Below, in pieces: positions 24,642 through 33,765 of a stretch of DNA of 41,813 bases. Numbering within the stretch: position 1 is the stretch's first letter; each line of letters opens with the position of its first letter. The position numbers were made by a program, and so were the translations under genes. Source of the stretch: Mageeibacillus sp. UBA5770. Its GTDB lineage: Bacteria > Bacillota_A > Clostridia > Saccharofermentanales > Saccharofermentanaceae. The stretch lies in assembly GCA_002418705.1 (NCBI GenBank), contig DIEQ01000108.1, forward strand, positions 23,774 through 65,586. The letters run 5' to 3'. Under the pieces are notes generated by a model, which was given only the letters and a program-made list of their open reading frames with translations, was not told the DNA's origin and made no database searches.

Positions 24642-25976
24642 ATGAAAAAGGGTTTGGCAAAAGTTGTGTCACTATTGGTTTTGGGCGGTGTCTTACTTTC
24701 CGGCTGCGGGACCAATACGACCGCATCCACGACCGCCGCAGGAGCATCCGACAGTTCAGGTGAATCTACCGGCGCAGCAACACAGGCAACTGCAGCGGCA
24801 GGCGATACCGTAACACTTAATGTTTTTAACCCCCAGCCCCGATTTGAAGAACAGTATGCAGCATACCTTGACCAGTTCTGTGTCTACTATGAAGAGCAGA
24901 CCGGAGTAAAGGTAGAATACAATCTCGAAATGCCTACGGCAGATACAGCCCCTCAGATTCTCAAGACAAGACTTACCACCGGAGATGCGCCTGACGTGTT
25001 CACCGTTCATGCCATCAACGAAAAGCAGGATTACTTTAATGCCGGCTATCTGGAAGATCTGTCCGGAGAAGCATGGGTAGATACGCTTTATGACAGCGCA
25101 AAAGCTGCTGTAACAGAAAACGGCGGCAAGGTTGTCTGCCTGCCTCTTGAGAGCCTTACATGGGGATACCTTTACAACAAAGATATCTATACAGAGCTTG
25201 GACTCAAGGTTCCGATGACACTTGATGAGATGAACAGCAATATTGCTGCCATCGAAGCAGCCGGTTACACACCTTTCCTGTCAGCATATGCAGAATCCTG
25301 GATTCCGCAGCTCTTCCTGCCGCTGACTGTCGGTGCTTATGTCAAAACAACAAACACAGATTTCGTTACTAAGATGTCCGGTGATGCCGGCTCATTCTCC
25401 GAGATTTCGGGAATGTTTGACATCATTGACCTTGTAAATGCACACACCAACGAGGATGCCCTTGATTTCGGCAACGACAACGGCTGTGTTGAATTTGCAA
25501 CCGGAAACTACGCCATGTGGGTCCAGGGTCCCTGGGATTCAGAGTCCATCCTGACTGCTGATCCTGAATTTAACCTTGGTGTTGCCCCTCTTCCTGTCAG
25601 TAATGACGCCTCACAGACGGTTATCAACAACTCCGTTTCTACTTCGTGGGCCGTCTCTTCGACCAGTGAGCACAAGGATGTAGCAAAGGCTATGATCGCT
25701 TACTTCCTGAATGCAGACACATCAAATGATTTCTTCCAGTCCGTTCAATTCAATCCGCTTTCCACCGTCCATACTTTCGAGCCGTATCCGTGGATTGCTG
25801 AAGCTACAACCTACGTAGAAGCCGGCAAGTCCGTACTTGATCCGTCAATACCCCAGGCTGTAAAAGATGAGTCCGGCATAATTCTTCAGGCTTACTGGCA
25901 GGGAACTGCGACAAAAGAACAAGTTATGAGTGACCTCGATACAACATGGAAGACCTATAACGCAACAAACAAGTGA
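24642..25976 (+). CDS. Sugar ABC transporter binding lipoprotein (beta-glycoside unit)
   Basis: A 444-residue family 1 extracellular solute-binding protein. The start at 24642 is set by TAGGAGGAAATAT upstream; the signal MKKGLAKVVSLLVLGGVLLS ends in the lipobox LSGC. A Ser/Thr/Ala-rich linker then runs to about residue 50. Family features are RLTTGDAPDVFTVHA, WGYLYNKDIYTELGLKVP and TGNYAMWVQGPWD. It belongs with the two permeases downstream, separated from them by a hairpin. The ligand is probably a beta-linked oligosaccharide, as judged by the GH30, GH42 and GH3 genes. It is a distant paralogue of the protein at 3107. Confidence 0.93.
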   Translation: MKKGLAKVVSLLVLGGVLLSGCGTNTTASTTAAGASDSSGESTGAATQATAAAGDTVTLNVFNPQPRFEEQYAAYLDQFCVYYEEQTGVKVEYNLEMPTADTAPQILKTRLTTGDAPDVFTVHAINEKQDYFNAGYLEDLSGEAWVDTLYDSAKAAVTENGGKVVCLPLESLTWGYLYNKDIYTELGLKVPMTLDEMNSNIAAIEAAGYTPFLSAYAESWIPQLFLPLTVGAYVKTTNTDFVTKMSGDAGSFSEISGMFDIIDLVNAHTNEDALDFGNDNGCVEFATGNYAMWVQGPWDSESILTADPEFNLGVAPLPVSNDASQTVINNSVSTSWAVSSTSEHKDVAKAMIAYFLNADTSNDFFQSVQFNPLSTVHTFEPYPWIAEATTYVEAGKSVLDPSIPQAVKDESGIILQAYWQGTATKEQVMSDLDTTWKTYNATNK

Positions 25977-25991
25977 TTAACATCACCTGGT

Positions 25992-26025
25992 GAATGAAAG
26001 TGGGTCGAAAGGCTCACTTTTATTC
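25992..26025 (+). other. Intercistronic hairpin after the second binding-protein gene
   Basis: GAATGAAAGTGGG pairs with CTCACTTTTATTC (13 pairs including G-T) around an 8-base loop. No terminator T-run follows. It has the same position and probable role as the hairpin at 4435-4456. Confidence 0.65.
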
Positions 26026-26077
26026 ATTGCGCTTACGCTGCCCGTGACACAGGTTTCATATTCACATGGAGGTTTAT

Positions 26078-26962
26078 ATGAAAGGCAAAGCACTTAAACA
26101 ATACGGGACATTCTTCCTGTTCCTTCTCCCGGCATTGATTCTATATTTCGTATATCTTGTTATTCCCACTTTCGCAGGACTGTCATACAGTCTGACCGAC
26201 TGGAACGGACTGAATCCTGATTACAATTTTGTCGGCATCAGTAATTTTGTCGAGGCACTGACCAAAGATACTTACTTCCTGAATTCGATGTTCTTCAGTC
26301 TCAAATACGTAGTAGTAATGGTAATTCTATCCAATGTCATTGCCATGGGACTCGCGGTATTGATCGATTCCCGTATAAAGACACAGAGTCTGTTCAGAAC
26401 CGTATTTTTCATTCCAAATATGATCAGCCTGATCATCGGTGCCTATATCTGGAAATTCATTTACCAGTATGTTATGGAGGAGTTGTCAAAAATCGGGTTC
26501 CTTGGATTCCTCGATCAATCCTGGCTCAGCAATTCGAAATACTCCTTCTGGGCGATTGTTGCCATGTCTTTATGGACAAGCGTCGGCTATCTGATGGTTA
26601 TTTACATAGCAGCCCTCCAGGGTGTGCCAACCGAAATGAAGGAGGCTGCCCGGGTTGACGGTGCAAACTCCTTACAGGTATTCAGAAATGTAACGCTGCC
26701 GATGATTATGCATGCCGTTACAATCAACCTGTTCCTGATGCTGAATAATTCCTTCAAGGCTTTTGACCAGATCTATGGTCTGACCGGAGGCGGTCCGGCC
26801 AGAAGTACGGAAGTAATGGCGCTGAACGTATACAGAGAAGCCTTCTCCAGCTATTTCCGATTCGGTTATGCCAGTGCCAAAGCTGTCATCCTGTTCTTGT
26901 TTGTACTGGTCATCACGCTGATTCAGCTCTCGATAACGCGTAAAAAAGAGGTGAGTGCATAA
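26078..26962 (+). CDS. Sugar ABC transporter permease, MalF/UgpA type (beta-glycoside unit)
   Basis: A 294-residue CUT1 inner-membrane permease with six predicted membrane segments. The EAA loop reads EAARVDGANSLQVFRNVTLP. The external-loop motif YSLTDWNGLNPDYNFVG is nearly the same as in the permease at 4504, so both importers descend from one module. I chose ATG 26078 because TGGAGG lies just upstream; the ATG at 26066 is itself part of that RBS. The stop overlaps the next start (TAATG), coupling the two permeases. It forms one half of the sugar channel. Confidence 0.93.
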   Translation: MKGKALKQYGTFFLFLLPALILYFVYLVIPTFAGLSYSLTDWNGLNPDYNFVGISNFVEALTKDTYFLNSMFFSLKYVVVMVILSNVIAMGLAVLIDSRIKTQSLFRTVFFIPNMISLIIGAYIWKFIYQYVMEELSKIGFLGFLDQSWLSNSKYSFWAIVAMSLWTSVGYLMVIYIAALQGVPTEMKEAARVDGANSLQVFRNVTLPMIMHAVTINLFLMLNNSFKAFDQIYGLTGGGPARSTEVMALNVYREAFSSYFRFGYASAKAVILFLFVLVITLIQLSITRKKEVSA

Positions 26963-27789
26963 TGAAAAAGAAAAAGATTACCTCTGCGGTTATTACCCTC
27001 ATTCTGATTATCGCCGGCTGTGTGTCTCTTTTTCCGGTGTATGTTGCCGTCATTAATTCGATGAAGTCGAATAAGGACATGATGCAGTCAATCCTCGGGA
27101 TGCCGTCCCAGTTCCATTTTGAGAATTTCGCGAAAGCCATCGAGAAACTTGATTTCCTCAAGTCTACCGCGAATACGTTTTACCTGACGGTACTTGCCGT
27201 GGCAGGAATCATCCTGTTCAGTTCACTGGCCGGGTACAAACTCGCCCGTACCAATAACAAACTGAGCAAGTTCATATATGTATTATTTGTCGCTTCCATG
27301 CTGATTCCTTTCCACTCCATCATGATTTCACTGACCAAAGTGTCCATGGTAGTCGGTTCCAAAGGCTCTCTTACCGGTCTTGCAACAATCTACATCGGAC
27401 TTGGCCTCAACATGGCAGTGTTCCTGTATGTCGGTTTTGTCAAATCCATCCCTCTGGAAATCGAAGAGGCTGCCATTGTCGACGGCGCCGGTCCGTTCAG
27501 CACCTTCTTCCTTATCGTATTTCCGCTGCTTAAGCCGATCACAGCGACCATTATGATCCTTGATGCACTCTGGGCGTGGAATGACTTCCTGCTTCCGCTC
27601 CTTATGATCACGGATTCGGATAAATACACACTGATCCTGTCGGCCAGTGTGTTCTTCGGAAAATATTCGGCGGATTGGACCGCGCTTCTGGCAGGTCTTC
27701 TCATGACTAGTGTTCCAATGGTAATTTTCTACCTGATTTTCCAGAAACATATTGTTAAGGGTGTTGCGGCCGGTGCTATCAAGGGCTGA
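26962..27789 (+). CDS. Sugar ABC transporter permease, MalG/UgpE type (beta-glycoside unit)
   Basis: A 275-residue CUT1 permease and the second half of the channel. It starts in the TAATG overlap with the previous gene. It carries the EAA loop EAAIVDGAGPFSTFFLIVFP and the usual ending VKGVAAGAIKG. N-terminal KKKKITSAVITLILII is followed by about six hydrophobic segments. As in the first unit, no ATP-binding subunit gene is present, so an ATPase from elsewhere in the genome must serve. The GH30 gene begins 23 bases after its stop in the same operon. Confidence 0.93.
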   Translation: MKKKKITSAVITLILIIAGCVSLFPVYVAVINSMKSNKDMMQSILGMPSQFHFENFAKAIEKLDFLKSTANTFYLTVLAVAGIILFSSLAGYKLARTNNKLSKFIYVLFVASMLIPFHSIMISLTKVSMVVGSKGSLTGLATIYIGLGLNMAVFLYVGFVKSIPLEIEEAAIVDGAGPFSTFFLIVFPLLKPITATIMILDALWAWNDFLLPLLMITDSDKYTLILSASVFFGKYSADWTALLAGLLMTSVPMVIFYLIFQKHIVKGVAAGAIKG

Positions 27790-27812
27790 TCCGCACCGCG
27801 AAAAGGAGAGCT

Positions 27813-29150
27813 ATGGATATTAAATGGATTCAGACAACCCGCTCAGAGCCATTTCGAAATATGAATTATGAAGGCAGCCAGGACAAGCAGTCTGACACCG
27901 CTGCCGTTCTGACTGACCTTAAAGACCAGACGATACAGGGTTTCGGCGGCTGCTTTAATGAACTTGGCTGGATAGCGCTCCAAAAACTGCCGCCTGAGAA
28001 ACAAAACGAAATCCTTGATCTTCTGTTTGACGGCAAAGAGGACGGCCTGGCGCTGAACTTCTGCAGGATGCCAATCGGCGCGAGTGACTACGCGGATGAG
28101 TGGTACAGTCATAATGAAACCGAAGGCGACTTTGAGATGAATAACTTTTCAATTGAAAGGGACAGGAAGTATCTTCTTCCCTATATCCGGGAGGCAAAGA
28201 AACGGGTAACTGATTTGAAGCTCTTTGCTTCACCCTGGAGTCCGCCGACATGGATGAAGCACCCGCGTGCATATAACTTCGGGACGCTCGTCTGGGAAAA
28301 AGAGAACCTGGCTGCATATGCCCTGTATCTTGCGAAGTTTATCGAGGCGTATGCCGCTGAAGATATTGAAATCAGTCAGCTTCATATTCAAAATGAGCCG
28401 ATGGCCGATCAGAAATTTCCGTCGTGCAAATGGACCGGTGAAAAATTCGCCGAGTTTATCGGCAAGTATCTGGGCCCGGTCTATGAAGAACGCAAGTTGT
28501 CTGCAGAGATCTGGCTGGGAACATTGAACGGTCCGGATATGTTTGATTATGTCAGCTACATGAAAACCGGCTACAATCATTATGCCAATCTTGTACTTCA
28601 TGACCCGGATGCGTCGAAATACGTCAAAGGTGTCGGCTATCAGTGGTCCGGGAAGTTTGCCATACAACAGACGCATAAGAGCTTTCCGGAGATCGGACTG
28701 ATGCAGACGGAGAATGAATGCGGGGACGGTAGTAATTCCTGGGAATACGCCCAGTATGTTTTCGACCTGTTCAGGCACTACCTGTCCGGCGGGGCAAATG
28801 CCTATACCTACTGGAACATGGTTCTTGAAGAAGGCGGGGAGAGTACCTGGGGCTGGAAGCAAAATACGATGATTAGTGTTCTGCCCGACCAGAGGTCCTA
28901 TCGCATCAATCCTGAATTCTACGTTATGAAGCATTTCAGCAGGTTCATACAAAAGGGAGCCGTCAGAGGGGAAGTGACCGGACATTGGGCGTCTAATACG
29001 ACTGCCTTTACAAATCCGGACGGCTCCATAGTATTCGTGCTTAACAATCCCCTGCAGCGGAATATGACGGTTCAGATTCAGGCGGAGGGTGAATCCTATT
29101 CGTTTGAACTTGCACCGGATTCTATGCACACGATTCTTTTGTTAAAATAG
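27813..29150 (+). CDS. Glycoside hydrolase family 30 enzyme (beta-glucosidase/glucanase type)
   Basis: A 445-residue retaining glycosidase. It shows the GH30 pattern: QGFGGCFNELGWIAL at the first barrel strand, CRMPIGASDYADEWYS, LFASPWSPPTWMK, acid/base Glu195 in LHIQNEP and nucleophile Glu300 in QTENECGDG. A beta-sandwich closes the protein. GH30 includes glucosylceramidases, beta-1,6-glucanases and beta-xylosidases; the subfamily cannot be fixed by eye. There is no signal peptide, so it works in the cytoplasm on imported sugar, probably a short beta-1,6- or beta-1,3-glucoside. RBS AAAGGAG precedes the ATG. It is the first of three glycosidase genes in the operon. Confidence 0.9.
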   Translation: MDIKWIQTTRSEPFRNMNYEGSQDKQSDTAAVLTDLKDQTIQGFGGCFNELGWIALQKLPPEKQNEILDLLFDGKEDGLALNFCRMPIGASDYADEWYSHNETEGDFEMNNFSIERDRKYLLPYIREAKKRVTDLKLFASPWSPPTWMKHPRAYNFGTLVWEKENLAAYALYLAKFIEAYAAEDIEISQLHIQNEPMADQKFPSCKWTGEKFAEFIGKYLGPVYEERKLSAEIWLGTLNGPDMFDYVSYMKTGYNHYANLVLHDPDASKYVKGVGYQWSGKFAIQQTHKSFPEIGLMQTENECGDGSNSWEYAQYVFDLFRHYLSGGANAYTYWNMVLEEGGESTWGWKQNTMISVLPDQRSYRINPEFYVMKHFSRFIQKGAVRGEVTGHWASNTTAFTNPDGSIVFVLNNPLQRNMTVQIQAEGESYSFELAPDSMHTILLLK

Positions 29151-29196
29151 CTTGAAAATATGAATCGAAACAGAACATTGCTGAGGGTCGAAAAAC

Positions 29197-31197
29197 ATGG
29201 ATAAATTACTTTACGGTGTAGCGTACTACGATGAATACATGCCTTATGACAGGCTGGACAAAGATGTTCAGTTAATGAAAGAAGCCGGCATTAACCTGGT
29301 TCGAATAGCGGAATCAACCTGGAGTACGCATGAACCGCACAATGGTGTGTTTGATTTCACCTCGGTAGACAGGGTACTGGACGCCATGCACGCTGCCGGT
29401 ATCCATGTCATTGTCGGTACGCCGACGTATGCCATTCCCGCCTGGATGGCCGCTGAACACCCTGAAGTACTGGCTGTTACAAAAAGCGGCCCCGGTAAAT
29501 ACGGCGCACGCCAGATCATGGATATTACAAGCCCGGCGTACCTGTTCTATTCAGAAAGAATCATCAGGCGCCTGATATCGCATGTGTGCCGCCACCCGGC
29601 GGTAATCGGCTACCAGGTTGACAATGAGACAAAGCATTACGGCACACTGGGTCCGAATGTCCAGAACCTTTTCGTCAAATACATGCGCAGCCGGTTCCCT
29701 TCACTCGACGACCTGAATCGGGAGATGGGCCTTGCATACTGGAGCAACCGCATCAACAGCTGGGAAGAGTTCCCCAGTGCCGAAGGTACAGTCAATGCAA
29801 GCCTCGCCGGTGCGTTCAGTACATTCCAGCGAAAACTTGTTACTGATTTCCTTGCCTGGCAGGTTTCCATCGTTAATGAGTACAAACAGGAGCAGCAGTT
29901 TGTAACACACAATTTTGACTTCGACTGGCGCGGTTATTCATACGGCGTCCAGGCGGATGTGGATCACTTCGCTGCCGCGAAAGCGATGGATATTGCCGGC
30001 TGTGACATTTATCACCCGTCACAGGAGGCTCTGACCGGTGCGGAGATAGCCATGGGCGGCGACATTACACGTTCGCTGAAACGCGATAATTATTTTGTTC
30101 TCGAGACCGAGGCTCAGGCGTTTGCAGCCTGGACGCCCTTCCCGGGACAGCTGCGGCTGCAGGCCTTCAGCCATCTGGCATCGGGTGCCGACATGGTCGA
30201 ATACTGGCACTATCACTCCATCCATAATTCATTCGAAACATATTGGAAAGGGCTCCTGAGCCATGATTTTGAACCGGGGCCGGCCTATTTTGAGGCGCAG
30301 ACGATCGGAAAAGACTTTGCAAGGCTCTCAGACCGGCTTCTTCATCTGAAAAAGGCAAACAACACGGCAATCCTGGTCAGTAACGAGTCCCTGACGGCTT
30401 TGAAGAACTTCTCCTACAGCATGAACATCGACTACAACGCAGTCATGCGGCAGATGTACGATGCGCTGTACAAAATGAATATTGAATGTGATTTCCTGGG
30501 TCCGGCTGCAGAGAACCTGGAAGAATACCGGGTCATTGTCGTCCCGCCGCTTTACGCAGCGCCGAATGCCCTGCTGCAGCGCCTCAACCGTTTTGCTGAA
30601 AACGGCGGACATGTTGTATATGGGATAAGAAGCGGCTTCAGCGACGAGAACGTTAAGGTTCGTGTCACAAACCAGCCTGGAATAATTGGAGAGGCCTGCG
30701 GCACATATTATGACCGCTTTGTGTCAGCCGTGCACATCACAATAAAAGGAGCCGTTCTTGATCTGGGTGAAGCAAAGACAGAACTTGCCAATATCGCCGA
30801 ACTCCTGGAGTCCCGCGGTTCTGAGATCCTGGCAGAGTATGAGCACCCGTACTGGGGTAAGTATGCGGCCATTACACAAAAGAAAACCGGAACGGGATCA
30901 GCCACCTATATCGGCTGCTGCCCGGATGAATCCGTATATGGAAAAGTGTTTGAACAGGTGTTTAGAAATGCCGGCCTGCGGGGCTGTGAACAGACCCTCG
31001 CTTTTCCTGTCATCGTACGCAGCGGAACGAATCAGTATGGCTGCAGGATTCACTATATTTTTAATTACTCGATGGAGAAGGCATCTCTTCAAAATCCTTT
31101 CGGCGATGCAGCGGAACTTCTCTCGGGCCGGGCAGTCCCTGCGGAGGAATCACTGGACGTCGAGCCCTGGGGTTTTGTGATATTGGAAGAGAAGTAA
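29197..31197 (+). CDS. Beta-galactosidase, glycoside hydrolase family 42
   Basis: A 666-residue intracellular enzyme. GH42 landmarks are [16 protein letters not shown] near the start, [39 protein letters not shown] with acid/base Glu144, and the probable nucleophile Glu303 in [14 protein letters not shown]42 trimerisation-like domain begins near residue 385 and a small beta-domain ends the chain. The length is normal (about 670). No signal peptide. It removes terminal beta-galactose; some clade members take alpha-L-arabinosides. The RBS is modest (TGAGGG). It follows the GH30 gene by 46 bases, so the operon seems made for a mixed glucose/galactose beta-glycoside. Confidence 0.93.
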   Translation: MDKLLYGVAYYDEYMPYDRLDKDVQLMKEAGINLVRIAESTWSTHEPHNGVFDFTSVDRVLDAMHAAGIHVIVGTPTYAIPAWMAAEHPEVLAVTKSGPGKYGARQIMDITSPAYLFYSERIIRRLISHVCRHPAVIGYQVDNETKHYGTLGPNVQNLFVKYMRSRFPSLDDLNREMGLAYWSNRINSWEEFPSAEGTVNASLAGAFSTFQRKLVTDFLAWQVSIVNEYKQEQQFVTHNFDFDWRGYSYGVQADVDHFAAAKAMDIAGCDIYHPSQEALTGAEIAMGGDITRSLKRDNYFVLETEAQAFAAWTPFPGQLRLQAFSHLASGADMVEYWHYHSIHNSFETYWKGLLSHDFEPGPAYFEAQTIGKDFARLSDRLLHLKKANNTAILVSNESLTALKNFSYSMNIDYNAVMRQMYDALYKMNIECDFLGPAAENLEEYRVIVVPPLYAAPNALLQRLNRFAENGGHVVYGIRSGFSDENVKVRVTNQPGIIGEACGTYYDRFVSAVHITIKGAVLDLGEAKTELANIAELLESRGSEILAEYEHPYWGKYAAITQKKTGTGSATYIGCCPDESVYGKVFEQVFRNAGLRGCEQTLAFPVIVRSGTNQYGCRIHYIFNYSMEKASLQNPFGDAAELLSGRAVPAEESLDVEPWGFVILEEK

Positions 31198-31225
31198 TAA
31201 AAAACAGGAGAAAGCAGAGGTTAGT

Positions 31226-33490
31226 ATGGAACGTGACATCAGCAAATTACTCGCGCAGTTAACACTCGAGGAAAAAGCAAGCCTTTGTTCCGGAAAAGAT
31301 ATGTGGCAGACCAAGGCGGTCGACCGTCTCGGAATACCTTCGATTGTAATGACAGACGGACCTCACGGCGTGCGCCGGGTAAGTGACATCGAAGATCCGG
31401 TCGGCGCATCGCAGGCAATTCCTGCGACGTGTTTCCCATCGGCCGCGACGCTCGCCTGTTCCTGGGACCGCGATCTGATGTATAAGCTCGGAACTGCGCT
31501 GGGTGAAGAATGCCAGGCAGAAGAAGTCAGCATATTACTTGGACCCGGTGCCAATATTAAAAGATCACCGCTATGCGGACGCAATTTCGAATATTTCTCA
31601 GAAGATCCCTGCCTCTCGTCAGCGCTGGCCCGCAAGCACATCGAAGGTGTACAGAGCCAGGGTATCGGAACCTCCCTCAAGCATTTTGCCGTTAATAATC
31701 AGGAGACCAGAAGATTTGCGATCAACGCAGTCGTCGAAGAGCGGGCTCTCCGCGAGATCTATCTGGCAAGCTTCGAAGAAGCCGTCAAAGCACAGCCATG
31801 GACTGTCATGTGTGCCTACAACCGGGTCAACGGTGAATACTGCTCAGAGAATAAATACCTCCTGACTGATGTCCTTAAGAAGGAATGGGGATTTGAAGGC
31901 TGGGTCGTATCTGACTGGGGCGCCGTCAATGAGCGTCCGCTGGGCGTTGCAGCCGGTCTTGACCTTGAAATGCCCGGCAGAAAAAACTGCCCCGGTGATA
32001 AGCAGATTGTTGAAGCGGTACAAGCAGGGACTTTATCAGAAGAAGCCATTGACCGGGATGTCCTGCGTATTCTGAACATCGTCCAAAAGGCTGCTGACAA
32101 CAAGAAAACCGGTACCGAATACAGCAAACCTGAGCACCATGCATTAGCTAGAAAGATCGCGTCCGAGTGCATGGTTCTTCTCAAAAATGATGATTCACTG
32201 CTTCCACTATCGAAAAGCGGGAGCTATGCCATGATCGGCGCATTCGCACGGGAGCCGCGTTACCAGGGCGGCGGAAGCTCGCACATCAATCCTCATACGC
32301 TCGATATCCTGCTTGATGAAGTCAATAAAAGCGCAGGGGAGAGTAAGATCACCTACGCACAGGGCTTCTATCTTGATAAGGACGAGTCGTCTGAAATTCT
32401 CATGGCCGAGGCGGTTCACGCTGCCCGCAGTGCAGATACAGCCGTGCTGTTTCTGGGTCTTCCGGATCGCTGGGAGTCCGAAGGATTTGACCGTACGCAC
32501 CTCCGTATTCCGGACAACATGATATCTCTTCTGGAAGAAGTCGCAAAAGTTCAGAGCAAAATCGTTGTTGTATTATTCAACGGGTCCCCCATAGAAATGC
32601 CCTGGCTGGGACATGCTCAGGCCATCCTTGAAGGATATCTCGGAGGCCAGGCAGCCGGCGGGGCGATTGCCGATATTCTGTTCGGCGACAGCAATCCGAG
32701 CGGGAAGCTTGCAGAGACGTTCCCTGTCCGCCTGTCCGACAATCCGTCATACCTGGACTTTCCCGGTGACGGAGAAAGAGTCATCTACCGTGAAGGTATC
32801 TTCGTAGGATACCGGTATTATGACTTTAAAGAGATCAAGCCTCAATTCCCCTTTGGCTTCGGCCTCAGCTATACGACTTTTGAATATCCCTTTATAAGCC
32901 TCAGCAGGAAATCCATGAAGGATACAGAAGAACTCACTGTGACGGTCCGTGTTAAAAACACAGGGAGTTGTTCCGGTAAGGAAATTGTACAGCTCTATGT
33001 CCGGGATGTTGAATCAAAAGCCGTACGTCCCCGAAAGGAACTAAAGGGCTTTGCAAAAGTCGAACTGAAACCGGGCGAAGAGAAGGAAGTCATATTCATC
33101 CTCGATAAACGCTCTTTTGCCTATTACAGCGTTGACTTGAAAGGCTGGCATGTCGAGACAGGCGACTTCGAAATCCTCATTGGCGCTTCTTCACAGGATA
33201 TCCGCCTGTCGGAAACCGTTCATGTCCAGTCGACCGGCACGGTCCGTAAGCGTGTCACCCGGAACACAGTCATCTGTGATGTCCTGGATCTTGAAAACGG
33301 CAAAGACCTTCTCGATGGCTTGTCAGGAAGTGCCGCCGAATCCGATGCCCTGGGTGTCGACATGTCTGAATTTTTCAGGGATACGGTTCTTCGAACACTG
33401 ACGACCTTTGGGTTTATCGACGATGAGGATCTGGACCGCCGCATCGAAGCCATGAACCGAGAGCTCGAAGAAAAATATAGATTAACCTGA
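31226..33490 (+). CDS. Beta-glucosidase, glycoside hydrolase family 3
   Basis: A 754-residue intracellular GH3 enzyme. The N-terminal (alpha/beta)8 domain covers about 1-290 and carries [42 protein letters not shown] and the nucleophile Asp230 in [10 protein letters not shown]. The C-terminal alpha/beta sandwich follows ([41 protein letters not shown]). An FnIII-like domain lies at about 590-680. The last 75 residues are an extra acidic helical tail ([18 protein letters not shown]). No signal peptide. It releases glucose, or xylose in some members, from non-reducing ends. RBS CAGGAGAAAG lies upstream. It is the last gene of the operon. Confidence 0.94.
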   Translation: MERDISKLLAQLTLEEKASLCSGKDMWQTKAVDRLGIPSIVMTDGPHGVRRVSDIEDPVGASQAIPATCFPSAATLACSWDRDLMYKLGTALGEECQAEEVSILLGPGANIKRSPLCGRNFEYFSEDPCLSSALARKHIEGVQSQGIGTSLKHFAVNNQETRRFAINAVVEERALREIYLASFEEAVKAQPWTVMCAYNRVNGEYCSENKYLLTDVLKKEWGFEGWVVSDWGAVNERPLGVAAGLDLEMPGRKNCPGDKQIVEAVQAGTLSEEAIDRDVLRILNIVQKAADNKKTGTEYSKPEHHALARKIASECMVLLKNDDSLLPLSKSGSYAMIGAFAREPRYQGGGSSHINPHTLDILLDEVNKSAGESKITYAQGFYLDKDESSEILMAEAVHAARSADTAVLFLGLPDRWESEGFDRTHLRIPDNMISLLEEVAKVQSKIVVVLFNGSPIEMPWLGHAQAILEGYLGGQAAGGAIADILFGDSNPSGKLAETFPVRLSDNPSYLDFPGDGERVIYREGIFVGYRYYDFKEIKPQFPFGFGLSYTTFEYPFISLSRKSMKDTEELTVTVRVKNTGSCSGKEIVQLYVRDVESKAVRPRKELKGFAKVELKPGEEKEVIFILDKRSFAYYSVDLKGWHVETGDFEILIGASSQDIRLSETVHVQSTGTVRKRVTRNTVICDVLDLENGKDLLDGLSGSAAESDALGVDMSEFFRDTVLRTLTTFGFIDDEDLDRRIEAMNRELEEKYRLT

Positions 33491-33529
33491 AAAAACTATT
33501 TTTGTAAAAGTCAGACACATCAGAATGGC

Positions 33530-33595
33530 CCGCGCTGCAGCGCGGCAGCCGTTCTTCGATAAGAGCGGACTGTTTGCTCTCCTTAACAGCCGGCT
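33530..33595 (+). other. Series of hairpins in the 3' untranslated region
   Basis: The 275-base gap after the GH3 gene holds a perfect 16-base palindrome CCGCGCTGCAGCGCGG (33530-33545), then an 8-pair hairpin CCGTTCTT / AAGAGCGG (33549-33568), then CTGTT / AACAG (33570-33589). An outer pair AGCCG / CGGCT (33547-33551 with 33591-33595) could enclose the last two. This would be a compact structured RNA ahead of the terminator. Confidence 0.45.
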
Positions 33596-33617
33596 CTACG
33601 TATCTCAGTGTTGAATA

Positions 33618-33651
33618 AAGCTGTCTCAATTTTAGTTGAGGTGGCTTTTTT
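33618..33651 (+). terminator. Terminator of the beta-glycoside operon
   Basis: AAGCTGTCTCAA pairs with TTGAGGTGGCTT (12 pairs with three G-T) around a 6-base loop, and the 3' arm runs into TTTTTT. It separates the glycosidase operon from the second two-component system. Confidence 0.85.
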
Positions 33652-33765
33652 AAGTGGGGGGGACTTATTCTCAATTCGTTTTTCTGTTACGCTGTAAGAA
33701 TTATCAGAATAAGCTGTTGAATACAGGACCGTTGAGATCTATGAGTTTGAAGGTAGTAAATCCCA

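Noticed and set aside
28230..29129. 299-codon minus-strand open frame opposite the GH30 gene
   Set aside because: The + strand frame carries the full set of GH30 catalytic motifs; the antisense product resembles nothing and has no start signal.
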